A DNA stretch of 51,499 nt from a bacterium OM1 bin76 (GTDB taxonomy: Bacteria; Actinomycetota; Acidimicrobiia; Spongiisociales; ZC4RG35): NCBI GenBank assembly GCA_002238785.1, contig MPNA01000022.1, positions 1 through 51,499 on the forward strand, given 5' to 3'. The position numbers were made by a program, and so were the translations under genes. Under the pieces are notes generated by a model. The model searched no databases and was not told where the DNA came from. It saw only the letters and a program-made list of their open reading frames with translations. Of the stretch, positions 25,302 through 33,827 are shown piece after piece. How positions within the stretch are numbered: the stretch's first letter is position 1; every line of letters starts with the position of its first letter.

Positions 25302-26407
25302 GCTCGCCGCCGGACCCCGACCAGTTTCCTCGCAGGTCAAGCCCCTGGTCATTGCTGCGCCTCCTGGCGGTGGCGGGCATCGTGGTGGTGTCGGCGGCGT
25401 TCGTCATCAACCTGGGTTCCCGGATGGGAGAGGAAGTCGCTCAAAGGCTCGAGGGCCTGGAGACCTCGACCACGGCAACCCTGGTTACCGGTCGCGCGGT
25501 GGAGGTGGACATTCCCTTCGGCTCTTCTGCCACTCGAGTGGCCGAGATTCTCATGGAAGCGGGTGTGATCGCTGATTCCGGGTTGCTGCTGGCCGCGGTG
25601 CAGGACGCCGGGGTGGCAGGATCCATTCAAGCCGGTACCTACCAGTTGACCACGGGAATCTCCATGGAGCAGTTGCTCGTGGAGTTGCTGGCAGGGCCGG
25701 TGGCCACCACCTATCGCATCACCGTCTTCGCCGGCCTGCGGATCGATGAGATCCTCGACTTGCTGGCCGAGGCCTCTCGGATCGAGCGGGAGCAGTTCGA
25801 GAATGCGTTGTTGAACCAGGTGGTTACCTCTGTCTACTTGGACCAGAGCGCGCCTGTCACCCTGCGTTCTTGGGAGGGGCTACTGTTTCCCGACACCTAC
25901 GAGTTCGACAACGACGCCGACGCGCCGCAGATCCTGCAGAGATTGTCCGACACCATGGAGCAGCGCATGTCGCTGGTGGACTGGAGCGGCATCGCACCCT
26001 TGGGTTTCACGCCCTATCAGGGGATCGTGATGGCCTCCATGATCGAATCAGAGGTGCGCCTGGCCGAAGAGCGCCCTCTCGTTGCGAGCGTGATATTCAA
26101 CCGCCTCGGTGATGGAACGATGTTGCAGATGGACAGCACCGTCCTGTACGCGCTGGACACGCGGGATGTCGCAGAGTTCGATCCGCAGGTCGATTCTCCA
26201 TACAACACCTACCGGCACAGCCGGCTCCCTCCCGCTCCCATTTCCGCTCCGAGTTTCGCGTCGCTGCAAGCCGCCGCCCAGCCGGCCGCCACCGATTTCC
26301 GGTACTTCGTTCTTGCTTCCGCAGAGGGTCGACACACCTTCTCGGTGACTTTTGAAGAGCACCAGGCGGCGATCGAGAAGTCCCGGGCCGAAGGTGTGCT
26401 TCCATGA
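25298..26407 (+). CDS. mltG: Endolytic transglycosylase MltG
   Basis: MltG cuts nascent peptidoglycan strands and sets glycan length, from the membrane. A single transmembrane helix spans about residues 19-38 (LLRLLAVAGIVVVSAAFVI). The catalytic domain contains GTYQLTTG in the LysM-like part, LLFPDTYEFD, MASMIESEVRLAEERPLVASVIFNRL with the probable catalytic E250, and LQMDSTVLYAL and SPYNTYRHSRLPPAPISAP. Length 369 aa is normal. Start and stop overlap ruvX and aroE as ATGA, so it is in the same operon. Confidence 0.95.
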   Translation: MSSPPDPDQFPRRSSPWSLLRLLAVAGIVVVSAAFVINLGSRMGEEVAQRLEGLETSTTATLVTGRAVEVDIPFGSSATRVAEILMEAGVIADSGLLLAAVQDAGVAGSIQAGTYQLTTGISMEQLLVELLAGPVATTYRITVFAGLRIDEILDLLAEASRIEREQFENALLNQVVTSVYLDQSAPVTLRSWEGLLFPDTYEFDNDADAPQILQRLSDTMEQRMSLVDWSGIAPLGFTPYQGIVMASMIESEVRLAEERPLVASVIFNRLGDGTMLQMDSTVLYALDTRDVAEFDPQVDSPYNTYRHSRLPPAPISAPSFASLQAAAQPAATDFRYFVLASAEGRHTFSVTFEEHQAAIEKSRAEGVLP

Positions 26408-27240
26408 CCGGAGGCGCGGCGTCCATCCCTGCGGTGGGTGGTTACCGTCTGGCCGTGCTGGGTGACCCGGTGGAGCACTCCCTATCACCTGCCATGCACA
26501 ACGCCGTGCTGGCCGCATTGGGTCTGGAAGGGGAGTACAGTGGGAGACGGGTGGATGAACAGGGGATGACACAGGCGGCCTCCCAGATGCGGACCGGGGA
26601 GTTGCACGGCGCCAATATCACCATGCCGCACAAGGGAGTGGCCGCTCGCTTAGCCGACCGGTTGAGTTCCGACGCCGAGCGCTCCGGTTCGGTCAACACC
26701 TGGACCCTGGAGGGTGATGGGGAGTTGACCGGGCACAGTACCGATGTGGAGGGGATCCGTCGGGTGTGGGTCCGGGCCGGGTTACCCGAGGACTGCCCGG
26801 TGCTGGTGATCGGGGCGGGAGGAGCGGCCGCGGCGGCAATGGTGGCCTTGGAAGACTGGGACCTGTGGTGCTCGGCGCGTCGCTCCGAAGCCGTCGCATC
26901 CCTGGCTGAGCGGGTTCAAGTCTCCTTTGGGTCGTGGCCTTGGGGAAAGCCCATGGCCGGCGCGGCGATCCTGAACGCCACGCCCCTGGGGATGAGGGGC
27001 GGGGAGTTGCCGGTGGAGTTGCTGCAAGAGTCGAGTGGTCTGTTCGACATGGCCTATCGGTCTGATCGGGCGCCCACGGGCGCAGTCCGATGGATGAGGG
27101 AGCGGAGAATGCCGTCCTCGGACGGCCTGGCGATGCTGGCTGCCCAGGCGGAGGCCTCCTTTGAGATGTGGACCGGACACAGACCCCCCTCCGGTGTGAT
27201 GGAAGAGGCTGCCAGAAAGGGGATGGGCGGCGGCGGATGA
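26404..27240 (+). CDS. aroE: Shikimate 5-dehydrogenase
   Basis: AroE reduces 3-dehydroshikimate to shikimate with NADPH. The substrate site is visible as HSLSPAMHNA, NITMPHK with the catalytic K77, and HSTDVEG with D114. The cofactor domain has VLVIGAGGAAAAA, NATPLGM and DGLAMLAAQA. Length 278 aa is normal. Both ends overlap neighbours by ATGA. The other shikimate genes aroC, aroK and aroB lie about 1.6 kb downstream beyond the prepilin peptidase and the carbonic anhydrase. Confidence 0.95.
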   Translation: MTGGAASIPAVGGYRLAVLGDPVEHSLSPAMHNAVLAALGLEGEYSGRRVDEQGMTQAASQMRTGELHGANITMPHKGVAARLADRLSSDAERSGSVNTWTLEGDGELTGHSTDVEGIRRVWVRAGLPEDCPVLVIGAGGAAAAAMVALEDWDLWCSARRSEAVASLAERVQVSFGSWPWGKPMAGAAILNATPLGMRGGELPVELLQESSGLFDMAYRSDRAPTGAVRWMRERRMPSSDGLAMLAAQAEASFEMWTGHRPPSGVMEEAARKGMGGGG

Positions 27241-27884
27241 TCGAGGTGGGAGGGGCGCTGTTGGCGGGGGCGGCCCTGGGACCGGCGGTGAATGTCTGGG
27301 TGACCAGGCAACTGGCCCGCAGAGGTCTTGGTCGGTCGCCGGCATGGCGATCGGCTATCCGATGGATGCTCCCGGCCGTGTTGGGTGTTGGCTGGGCGGC
27401 TATGTGGTCGACAATGGGGTGGACAGCAGTGTTGCCGGCTCATCTGGCGTGGTTCACGGTGACTTCGGCGTTGGTGGTGACCGACCTGGAGCACAAGTTG
27501 ATCCCCAATAGCATCCTCTACCCCGGCACCGCGGTCACCGCAACCTTGCTGTCAGTAGGGGCATTTGTCGACCCTGCTTCCGGTCGGATGGGTACTGCCG
27601 TGGCTGGCGCGGTGGTGAGCCTGGTCGGGATGGGACTCTTGGAGGTGGCTGGAAAGGGCGCCTTGGGAATGGGCGATGTCAAGCTATCGGTGCTGCTGGG
27701 GCTGGTGTGCGGCTTCAGAGGAGTGGTGGTGGCTGTGCAGGCGATCCTGTACGGTTTTCTGATCGGTGGGGGGATGGCTGTCATCCTTCTCCTGACCCGC
27801 CGGGCACACCGCCGGACCCAGATGCCCTTTGCGCCCGCCCTTGTCGTCGGCGCCTGGCTAGCACTGTTCGGATCGGCGGTCTGA
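27237..27884 (+). CDS. A24 family prepilin peptidase-like membrane protein
   Basis: A 215-residue polytopic membrane protein with the two catalytic aspartates of type IV prepilin peptidases: D83 in VVTDLEHKLIPN and D147 in GMGDVKLS. It lacks the N-terminal cytoplasmic methyltransferase domain with its cysteine pairs, as is usual for the short actinobacterial form. In actinobacteria a homologue sits at the same place after aroE. It may process prepilins or pseudopilins encoded elsewhere. ATG 27237 overlaps the aroE stop. Confidence 0.9.
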   Translation: MIEVGGALLAGAALGPAVNVWVTRQLARRGLGRSPAWRSAIRWMLPAVLGVGWAAMWSTMGWTAVLPAHLAWFTVTSALVVTDLEHKLIPNSILYPGTAVTATLLSVGAFVDPASGRMGTAVAGAVVSLVGMGLLEVAGKGALGMGDVKLSVLLGLVCGFRGVVVAVQAILYGFLIGGGMAVILLLTRRAHRRTQMPFAPALVVGAWLALFGSAV

Positions 27885-27926
27885 TCGCCCTCCAGGCCGG
27901 TATTGCCTTGGCTCTAACAGCCGGGA

Positions 27927-28652
27927 TCAAGCAGTTTGGACGCCAAGGACTACCGAACGACCTCCCAACGGCTGCACGGGGCGATTGTTGGGTCCTCCAC
28001 TCAACTCCAACAGATTGTCCACCTGGTCCGCAGAGATGGTCTTCGGATGGCGCATTACGTACCATTCCACCGGTTCATCACATGGGGGCGTCGTCCTGGA
28101 GCCGTCGTATCGGTAGTACCCAGGTTGGTCCGGCAGGAATGAGCCTGCGTCGAGAGCCAACCCGTCAGCGGGGGTGAAACCTACCTCCACAACCTCTAGA
28201 ACGGCCCGTACCAATGCGCTGGGCGCCCCCAGTGCGAACCACTGGCCTACAACTGCCAGGTTTCCGGCGGCGTCTTGATGGACCAGGTGCAGTTCGGCCG
28301 CGTAGCTCCTTCCGTTGCGGCGATGCTCGGATGGGACGTGAAAGTGGGCGGTGTGAAGTTGATAGATCCGGTGGCCGATAGTGAGGGCATTGCCCGGGGG
28401 AAAGTCGATATGGAAGAATATCCCGTCGCTCCGAACCTCTGTGGCGGCGACGGTGTAGGAGAACGCAATAGACGCATCCTCCACCTGCCGGCACATTCCT
28501 ATGTCGATCGGGGACTGTTGCTTGCCTTCCGAGCAGGTGGCGTATTCGTCAGACAGCGAGCCCCAATGCTGGGGTGCTCCCAGTCCATCGTATCCCCACG
28601 CCACGACCGGATCGTCGGGATCGCGATTCGGGTTCACCTGCGAACTCGTCAA
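27927..28652 (-). CDS. Alpha-type carbonic anhydrase without a visible signal peptide
   Basis: Carbonic anhydrase interconverts CO2 and bicarbonate. The alpha-class pattern is clear: WGYDGLGAPQHWGSL near the N terminus, CSEGKQQSPIDI, zinc ligands H103 and H105 in HFHVPSEH, H122 in ELHLVH, and late GSRTTPPCDEPVEW. Bacterial alpha enzymes are normally secreted, but I see no signal peptide. The start is uncertain: the only in-frame candidates are TTG 28652, with AGGA 8 bases upstream, and an ATG at 28856 whose extra 68 residues look non-coding and overlap the aroC promoter. The gene runs against the surrounding operon, which suggests insertion. Confidence 0.85.
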   Translation of the reverse strand: MTSSQVNPNRDPDDPVVAWGYDGLGAPQHWGSLSDEYATCSEGKQQSPIDIGMCRQVEDASIAFSYTVAATEVRSDGIFFHIDFPPGNALTIGHRIYQLHTAHFHVPSEHRRNGRSYAAELHLVHQDAAGNLAVVGQWFALGAPSALVRAVLEVVEVGFTPADGLALDAGSFLPDQPGYYRYDGSRTTPPCDEPVEWYVMRHPKTISADQVDNLLELSGGPNNRPVQPLGGRSVVLGVQTA

Positions 28653-28850
28653 CGCAAAGATCCTGACATGAGCAGATTCCTCTTGAACGCCCTGCCTGTT
28701 ACGGGGGAGAATCCTACCTTGGTAGTCCGGTGTGCCAGCATTGTCGGTAGATGCCCATCCACGTTGCCTGACACCGGGTCCGGTCCGATGCCGGGCGCGC
28801 CCAGGTGTTACCTTCCGAGCAGGAGTGAACTGCAGACACTGTCCAACGGG

Positions 28851-28856
28851 TAGCAT
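28851..28856 (+). promoter_or_regulatory. -10 box of the aroC operon
   Basis: TAGCAT fits TANNNT and ends 8 bases before the aroC ATG at 28865. GAGG lies only one base from the ATG, too close for a good ribosome site, so a leaderless message is plausible. This promoter would restart the operon after the antisense carbonic anhydrase. Confidence 0.45.
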
Positions 28857-28864
28857 CTTGAGGC

Positions 28865-30022
28865 ATGCTTAGGTTTCTGACCGCGGGGGAATCCCACGGA
28901 CCCGGCCTGGTGACGATCGTTGAGGGGTTACCGGCCGGGTTGGAGTTCAGCGCTGACGACATGGCGGGCGAATTGGCGCGGCGCAGGATGGGATACGGGC
29001 GTGGAAACCGGATGAAACTCGAACAGGATCAGTTGGAGATCATGGGAGGGGTTCGTCATGGCTACACACTGGGGAGCCCCGTGGCGGTGGTAATCCGCAA
29101 TACCGAGTGGCCCAAGTGGGAGAAGGAGATGAGTCCCTTCCCCGGGCACAAGCCACGTCGGCGGATGACGGCGCCCCGTCCCGGGCATGCCGACCTGGCA
29201 GGGATGATCAAATACAACACCCATGATGCCCGCAATGTCCTGGAACGGGCCTCGGCGCGCGAGACTGCCGCCCGAACGGTGGTCGGTTACCTTTCCAAGG
29301 TGCTGCTTGCCGCGCTTGACGTGCAACTGTTCAGCCATGTTGTGGCTATCGGGGAGGCCCATGCCCCGGACCGTCCCCTTCCGGTTCCCTCCGATCTGAA
29401 GACCATCGACCAGTCGCCAGTCCGAGTCTTCCACTCCAAGGCGGAGGCAGCAATGATCGCCGAGATCGAGGCCGCCAAAGTGGACCGCAACACTCTGGGT
29501 GGGGTGGTGGAAGTGTTGGCTTACGGCCTTCCCCCGGGAATAGGCAGTTACGTCCACTGGGACCGCAAGCTTGACGGCCTCTTGGCCGGGGCCCTGATGT
29601 CGATTCATGCCATCAAGGGAGTGGAGGTGGGAGACGGGTTTCGTTCGGCGGTACGGCGGGGAACCGTTGCACACGATGAGATCTACTACGAGGAGCAGGA
29701 GGGTTACCACCGCCAAACCAACCGGGCCGGAGGCACGGAGGGAGGCATCACCTTGGGGGGAATCCTGCGGGTGCGAGCCGCCATGAAACCCATCTCCACT
29801 GTGATGCGGCCCCTCAACACCGTTGATGTGGAAACCCGTCAGCCGCACAAAGCCTTTCGGGAACGCTCAGATGTGTGCGCGGTTCCTGCCGCCGGAGTTG
29901 TTGCCGAGCAGATGGTGGCGTTCGTTCTGGCCCAGGAGGTGCAGCGGATGGTGGGAGGCGACACCGTTGACGATCTCCGGGCCGGTTGGGAATCCCACTG
30001 GAGAAAGGTGGAGAGGTTCTGA
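28865..30022 (+). CDS. aroC: Chorismate synthase
   Basis: AroC makes chorismate from EPSP using reduced FMN. The 385-residue protein opens MLRFLTAGESHGPGLVTIVEGLPAG, the family N-terminal signature, and carries RRRMGYGRGNRMKLEQD, PRPGHADLAGMIKYNTHDARNVLERASARETAARTVVG-type segments, and RAGGTEGGITLGG. All are standard. It is followed directly by aroK and aroB, forming a shikimate sub-operon. The EPSP synthase gene aroA is not in the window. Confidence 0.96.
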   Translation: MLRFLTAGESHGPGLVTIVEGLPAGLEFSADDMAGELARRRMGYGRGNRMKLEQDQLEIMGGVRHGYTLGSPVAVVIRNTEWPKWEKEMSPFPGHKPRRRMTAPRPGHADLAGMIKYNTHDARNVLERASARETAARTVVGYLSKVLLAALDVQLFSHVVAIGEAHAPDRPLPVPSDLKTIDQSPVRVFHSKAEAAMIAEIEAAKVDRNTLGGVVEVLAYGLPPGIGSYVHWDRKLDGLLAGALMSIHAIKGVEVGDGFRSAVRRGTVAHDEIYYEEQEGYHRQTNRAGGTEGGITLGGILRVRAAMKPISTVMRPLNTVDVETRQPHKAFRERSDVCAVPAAGVVAEQMVAFVLAQEVQRMVGGDTVDDLRAGWESHWRKVERF

Positions 30023-30030
30023 CCCCCAAG

Positions 30031-30534
30031 GTGTGGCTGATCGGGATGATGAGTTCCGGAAAGACCAAGGTGGGCCGGATGCTCTCGCATCGCAGTGGTC
30101 TGCCTTTCGTGGACGTGGACGACGAGATTGTGGAACGGGCCGGGATGACCATCCCCCAGATTTTCGCCCAACACGGCGAGCCGGCCTTCCGGGCCATGGA
30201 GTGCGCAGAGGTGGAGCGCATCGCTGCCGACAGCCAGAGGCTGGTGGTCGCCACCGGAGGAGGAGCGATCCTGGACCCCGATAGCCGCCGTGTGATGAGG
30301 AAGACCGGACTGGTGGTGTGGCTCAAGCCTTCAATCGCATCCCTCATCGCCAAGCGCAAGACCGCCAATCGCCCTCTCTTGCAGGGCCATTCCGACCTGG
30401 CGGCAAGATACACCGAGATCTGGAAGGCTCGAAGACACCTCTACGAGGAAGCTGCCCATCTGAGCGTTGACATGGATCACAAGAGCCGGGAATTGGTTGC
30501 CGAGGAAGTGTGGAGGCTGTGGAACGCATCCTGA
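30031..30534 (+). CDS. aroK: Shikimate kinase
   Basis: AroK phosphorylates shikimate with ATP. The P-loop is GMMSSGKTKVG at the very start, followed by DVDDEIVERAGMTIPQIFAQHGE (the shikimate-binding DxD and the adenine loop) and VVATGGGAI. RPLL covers the lid arginine. The start was set at GTG 30031, just before the first strand of the P-loop fold. A CTG at 30019 or an upstream codon at 29986 inside aroC are alternatives. The length of about 167 aa is normal. The stop overlaps the aroB start region. Confidence 0.92.
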   Translation: MWLIGMMSSGKTKVGRMLSHRSGLPFVDVDDEIVERAGMTIPQIFAQHGEPAFRAMECAEVERIAADSQRLVVATGGGAILDPDSRRVMRKTGLVVWLKPSIASLIAKRKTANRPLLQGHSDLAARYTEIWKARRHLYEEAAHLSVDMDHKSRELVAEEVWRLWNAS

Positions 30535-31577
30535 TCGGAGACCGGTGTGAGATACTGGTCTCGGACAGGTTGCCCTCACCCCTCCTTCCCCCCCGCCGGG
30601 GCCATCCTCCTTCCCGGGTGGTGGTGCTTTCCCAGCCTGGTCGGGTGGCGGAGGTGGCCGCGGCAGTTGCCGATCGCATCGAACAGGACGATGCATCTTC
30701 CGGTAGCCCAGGGGTGGAAGTGCACACTGTGGGGATTCCGGACCGCGACGAGGCCAAGACGCTGGGAGTCGCCGAAGAACTCTACCGGCACCTCGATCGG
30801 CTCCGGGTGGACAGATACGACACGATCGTGGGAGTAGGGGGTGGGGCGGCCACCGATCTGGCAGGGTTCGTTGCCTCGACTTGGCTGCGGGGGGTGGAGA
30901 CGGTGTACGTTCCCACCACCTTGCTGGGGGCGGTGGACGCCGCAATAGGGGGGAAGACCGGGGTCAACCGGGAGGGTAAGAACCAGATTGGAACTTTCCG
31001 CCATCCCCGGCGGGTGGTTGTGTCTATCGACGTCCTCAGGTCCCTGCCGCGCGGGTTGCTCATCGAAGGGATGGCCGAGACGTTGAAAGCCGGGTTGATC
31101 GGTGACTCCCGTTTGGCGGAGATCCTCGAGGAGCACGGACTGGAATCACCGCTCCCCGAAGTTGTCACCAGGGCGGTGAAGGTCAAGGCCGGGGTGGTGG
31201 CGGAAGACTTCTTTGAAACGGGTCGGAGGGCGATACTCAACTACGGGCACACCATCGGTCACGCTGTGGAGACAGCCATCGGGATGCCCCACGGCCATGC
31301 CGTTGCGATTGGGATGGTGGCGGCTGGCGCGGTCTCCGCCGAGAAGGCGGGATACCCCTACCAACTACGCCAGCGGGAGATGATCACCGCTCTGGGACTG
31401 CCGGTGCAATCCCCACCGGTGGACCGCTCGGTGATCATGGAACTGCTCGGCAGGGACAAGAAGCGCCGGGGTGGTCCACTGCCCAAGATGGTGCTGTTGG
31501 AAGACTTCGGAAAACCGGTTGTCGTCGACGTCTCCTCTCGGGATGTGGAGATCGGATTGACGGCAATCGGGTTGTGA
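30510..31577 (+). CDS. aroB: 3-Dehydroquinate synthase
   Basis: AroB cyclises DAHP to 3-dehydroquinate using NAD and a divalent metal. Seen are VGVGGGAATDLAGFVASTWLRG, YVPTTLLGAVDAAIGGKTGVNREGKNQIG, the metal-ligand region EGMAETLKAGLI, and NYGHTIGHAVE with PHGHAVAIGMV. All active-site motifs are present. The start is GTG 30510 (25 bases inside aroK) or GTG 30519. Length 355 aa is normal. In mycobacteria aroQ follows aroB; here efp follows instead. Confidence 0.95.
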   Translation: MEAVERILIGDRCEILVSDRLPSPLLPPRRGHPPSRVVVLSQPGRVAEVAAAVADRIEQDDASSGSPGVEVHTVGIPDRDEAKTLGVAEELYRHLDRLRVDRYDTIVGVGGGAATDLAGFVASTWLRGVETVYVPTTLLGAVDAAIGGKTGVNREGKNQIGTFRHPRRVVVSIDVLRSLPRGLLIEGMAETLKAGLIGDSRLAEILEEHGLESPLPEVVTRAVKVKAGVVAEDFFETGRRAILNYGHTIGHAVETAIGMPHGHAVAIGMVAAGAVSAEKAGYPYQLRQREMITALGLPVQSPPVDRSVIMELLGRDKKRRGGPLPKMVLLEDFGKPVVVDVSSRDVEIGLTAIGL

Positions 31578-31582
31578 TCCTC

Positions 31583-31588
31583 TACACT
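31583..31588 (+). promoter_or_regulatory. Possible internal promoter for efp
   Basis: TACACT fits TANNNT, with TTGACG 20 bases upstream at 31557-31562 in the end of aroB. The spacer is longer than ideal. The 35-base leader before the efp ATG at 31624 contains CCCCGAGCG but no strong ribosome site. Confidence 0.3.
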
Positions 31589-31623
31589 TCGATCTGACTT
31601 TCCCCGAGCGTTTCGAACCCACC

Positions 31624-32181
31624 ATGATCTCCACCAATGATGTCCGGCCCGGCATGGCCCTGGAACTGCCCGACGGGGTGTTCACCATCGTCACCTACCA
31701 GCACGTCAAGCCCGGAAAGGGAAAGGCGTTCGTGCGCATGAAGATCAAGAACGCCGAGACCGGTCAGGTATTGGATCGGACATTTCGGGCCGACGAGGAT
31801 GTGCCCCGTGCGATCATCAACCGCCGAGACCACCAGTACCTGTACCAGGACGACCTGGGCTTTCATTTCATGAATCTGGAGGACTACTCCCAGTTTGCCC
31901 TCAGTTCGACCGAGGTCGGCAACGATGCCGGGTACCTGGTGGAAGGGATGAGCCTGACGATCGCCTTTCATAACGAACGTCCGATAGGGATGGAACTTCC
32001 TCCGTCGGTGGAGATGGAAGTGACCTACGCCGAACCGGGGGTGAAGGGAGATCGGGTTTCAGGGGCCACCAAAGACGTGGTGGTGGAGACCGGCATCACC
32101 ATAAAGACGCCCCTGTTCGTGGAGCAGGGTGACCGCATCAGGGTGGACACCCGCACCGGCTCGTACCTCACCCGAGTGTGA
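31624..32181 (+). CDS. efp: Elongation factor P
   Basis: EF-P relieves ribosome stalling at proline runs. The 185-residue protein has the three-domain layout: KOW-like N-terminal domain with the tip loop VKPGKGKAF (K32 is the residue modified in many bacteria), then the OB domains with LDRTFRADEDV, YLYQDD-like and the C-terminal signature TGITIKTPLFVEQGDRIRVDTRTG-type sequence. A modification enzyme gene is not in the window. Its GTGA overlap with the next gene couples it to nusB-carA. Confidence 0.96.
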   Translation: MISTNDVRPGMALELPDGVFTIVTYQHVKPGKGKAFVRMKIKNAETGQVLDRTFRADEDVPRAIINRRDHQYLYQDDLGFHFMNLEDYSQFALSSTEVGNDAGYLVEGMSLTIAFHNERPIGMELPPSVEMEVTYAEPGVKGDRVSGATKDVVVETGITIKTPLFVEQGDRIRVDTRTGSYLTRV

Positions 32182-33821
32182 AAGGCCGGACAGGGTCGGA
32201 GCAGACTGCCCCGCCTTTTGACAAGAATTCCGAAGACCCGCGCCATCAGGCGCTGGAGGTCCTCTACGAGGTGGAGATGTCCGGAGAGCCGGTCTTGGAC
32301 TGGGATGAACTCTCAGAGGACAAGCTTCCCAAGGCGCGCCGCATAGTGCGGGGGGTGGCGGCTGAGAACCACCGTATTGACGCCATCATCGAAAAAGCCG
32401 CCCAGGACTGGAAAGCCACCCGCATGCCACCCATCGATTTGGCGATCCTGCGGATGGCTGTCTATGAACTCCTCCATCACTCCCGGACACCGGTGGCGGT
32501 GATCATCTCCGAAGCGGTGAGAATCGCGGGGGAGTTTTCAACCGAGCACAGCAGTCGGTTCGTGAACGGCGTGCTGGCCACCGTGGCGGGATGGGTACGA
32601 CCCGACCATGATGCGGTGGCGGTCTCGCAGAGGAAAAGTCCCTTCGCAGCCAGAAGACGGCGCCGCGCCACCGCGGGCCTTCTGGTTACTGCAGACGGAG
32701 AGGTCTTCGGGGGGTGGTCGGTTGGATCCCTGGGAACCACGGTGGGGGAAGTGGTGTTCAACACTGCCATGAGCGGCTACCAGGAGGTGTTCACCGATCC
32801 GTCCTATGCGGGGCAGATCGTGGTCATGACCGCTCCCCACATCGGCAATTACGGGGTGACCGACCTTGACTCGCAGGCCCCACGGCCGGCGGCGGCGGGA
32901 GTGGTGATGAGATCCTATTCCCATCGGTTCTCGAGTTGGCGGGCGGAGGGCGACCTTTCCGACTTCCTCACCGGCCAGGGGATGGTGGCGGTGACCGGGA
33001 TAGACACCCGACGGCTGACTCGTCATATCCGGGAACGGGGGGCGATGCCTGCCGCTATGGGGACCGGGATGTCAGCCGCCGAATTGGCCGACATGGCCTC
33101 CTCCGCGCCGGCGATGGCAGGCCAGGATCTTGCCTCGGCGGTGTCCACCGCCGCCTCCTACACGGTGGGCGCCAAGGGCGCCGCACGGGGGAAGGTGGTG
33201 GCCATCGACCTTGGAATCAAGCGTGACATTCTCGACCAACTCGCCTCACGAGGTCTTGATGTGGAGGTGATGCCGTGCAGTGTCTCGGCGGCCGAGGTGA
33301 TGAAGGCCCGGCCCGACGGGGTGTTTCTTTCCAACGGCCCAGGTGATCCCGAGCCGCTGCGGACAGTGATCACCACCTTGCGGGGGATTCTGGGGAAGAT
33401 TCCGGTGTTCGGCATCTGCCTGGGACAGCAGGTGATGGGGCTGGCCCTGGGGGCTGCTACCTACAAACTGCCCTTCGGCCATCATGGCGGTAACCACCCG
33501 GTGCGCCGTTTGGGAGACGGCAAGGTGGAGATCACCTCGCAGAACCACGGCTTCGCGGTCGACCTGTGGTCACTCTCCGACCACCCGGCTCCTCCCCGCA
33601 AGGGCCTGGTCACTCCCCGGTTGCTGCCGGCCGAAGTCGCGTCGGATTTCGGGGTGGTGGTCCCCACTCATCAGAACCTCAACGATGGCACCCTGGAGGG
33701 TCTTGAGTGCCGCGATGTGTCGGCTTTCTCGGTGCAGTACCACCCGGAGGCCGCACCCGGACCCCGCGATGCGCTGGGGCTGTTCGACGATTTCCTGCGC
33801 CTGATGGATCGGGGGGTTTAG
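32178..33821 (+). CDS. nusB-carA: Fused NusB antitermination factor and carbamoyl-phosphate synthase small subunit
   Basis: One uninterrupted 547-codon frame encodes two normally separate proteins. Residues 20-139 are NusB: PRHQALEVLYEVE, RRIVRGVAAENHRIDAII, PIDLAILRMAVYELLHH and SRFVNGVLATVAG. After an arginine-rich linker (about 140-164, with RKSPFAARRRRR), residues 165-547 are CarA: AGLLVTADGEVF, GYQEVFTDPSYAGQIVVMT, VTGIDTRRLTRHIRERG, the glutaminase GICLGQQVMGLALG with the nucleophile cysteine, and QYHPEAAPGP with the catalytic His/Glu. NusB works in transcription antitermination with NusE; CarA feeds ammonia to CarB. No stop codon separates them. An internal GTG (V147, 32616) could give a separate CarA of 401 residues, but no ribosome site precedes it. 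The start GTG overlaps the efp stop. Confidence 0.9.
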   Translation: MKGRTGSEQTAPPFDKNSEDPRHQALEVLYEVEMSGEPVLDWDELSEDKLPKARRIVRGVAAENHRIDAIIEKAAQDWKATRMPPIDLAILRMAVYELLHHSRTPVAVIISEAVRIAGEFSTEHSSRFVNGVLATVAGWVRPDHDAVAVSQRKSPFAARRRRRATAGLLVTADGEVFGGWSVGSLGTTVGEVVFNTAMSGYQEVFTDPSYAGQIVVMTAPHIGNYGVTDLDSQAPRPAAAGVVMRSYSHRFSSWRAEGDLSDFLTGQGMVAVTGIDTRRLTRHIRERGAMPAAMGTGMSAAELADMASSAPAMAGQDLASAVSTAASYTVGAKGAARGKVVAIDLGIKRDILDQLASRGLDVEVMPCSVSAAEVMKARPDGVFLSNGPGDPEPLRTVITTLRGILGKIPVFGICLGQQVMGLALGAATYKLPFGHHGGNHPVRRLGDGKVEITSQNHGFAVDLWSLSDHPAPPRKGLVTPRLLPAEVASDFGVVVPTHQNLNDGTLEGLECRDVSAFSVQYHPEAAPGPRDALGLFDDFLRLMDRGV

Positions 33822-33827
33822 TCGTCG

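Noticed and set aside
28653-28856. N-terminal extension of the carbonic anhydrase from ATG 28856
   Set aside because: The extra residues resemble neither a signal peptide nor the family, and they would cover the aroC promoter.
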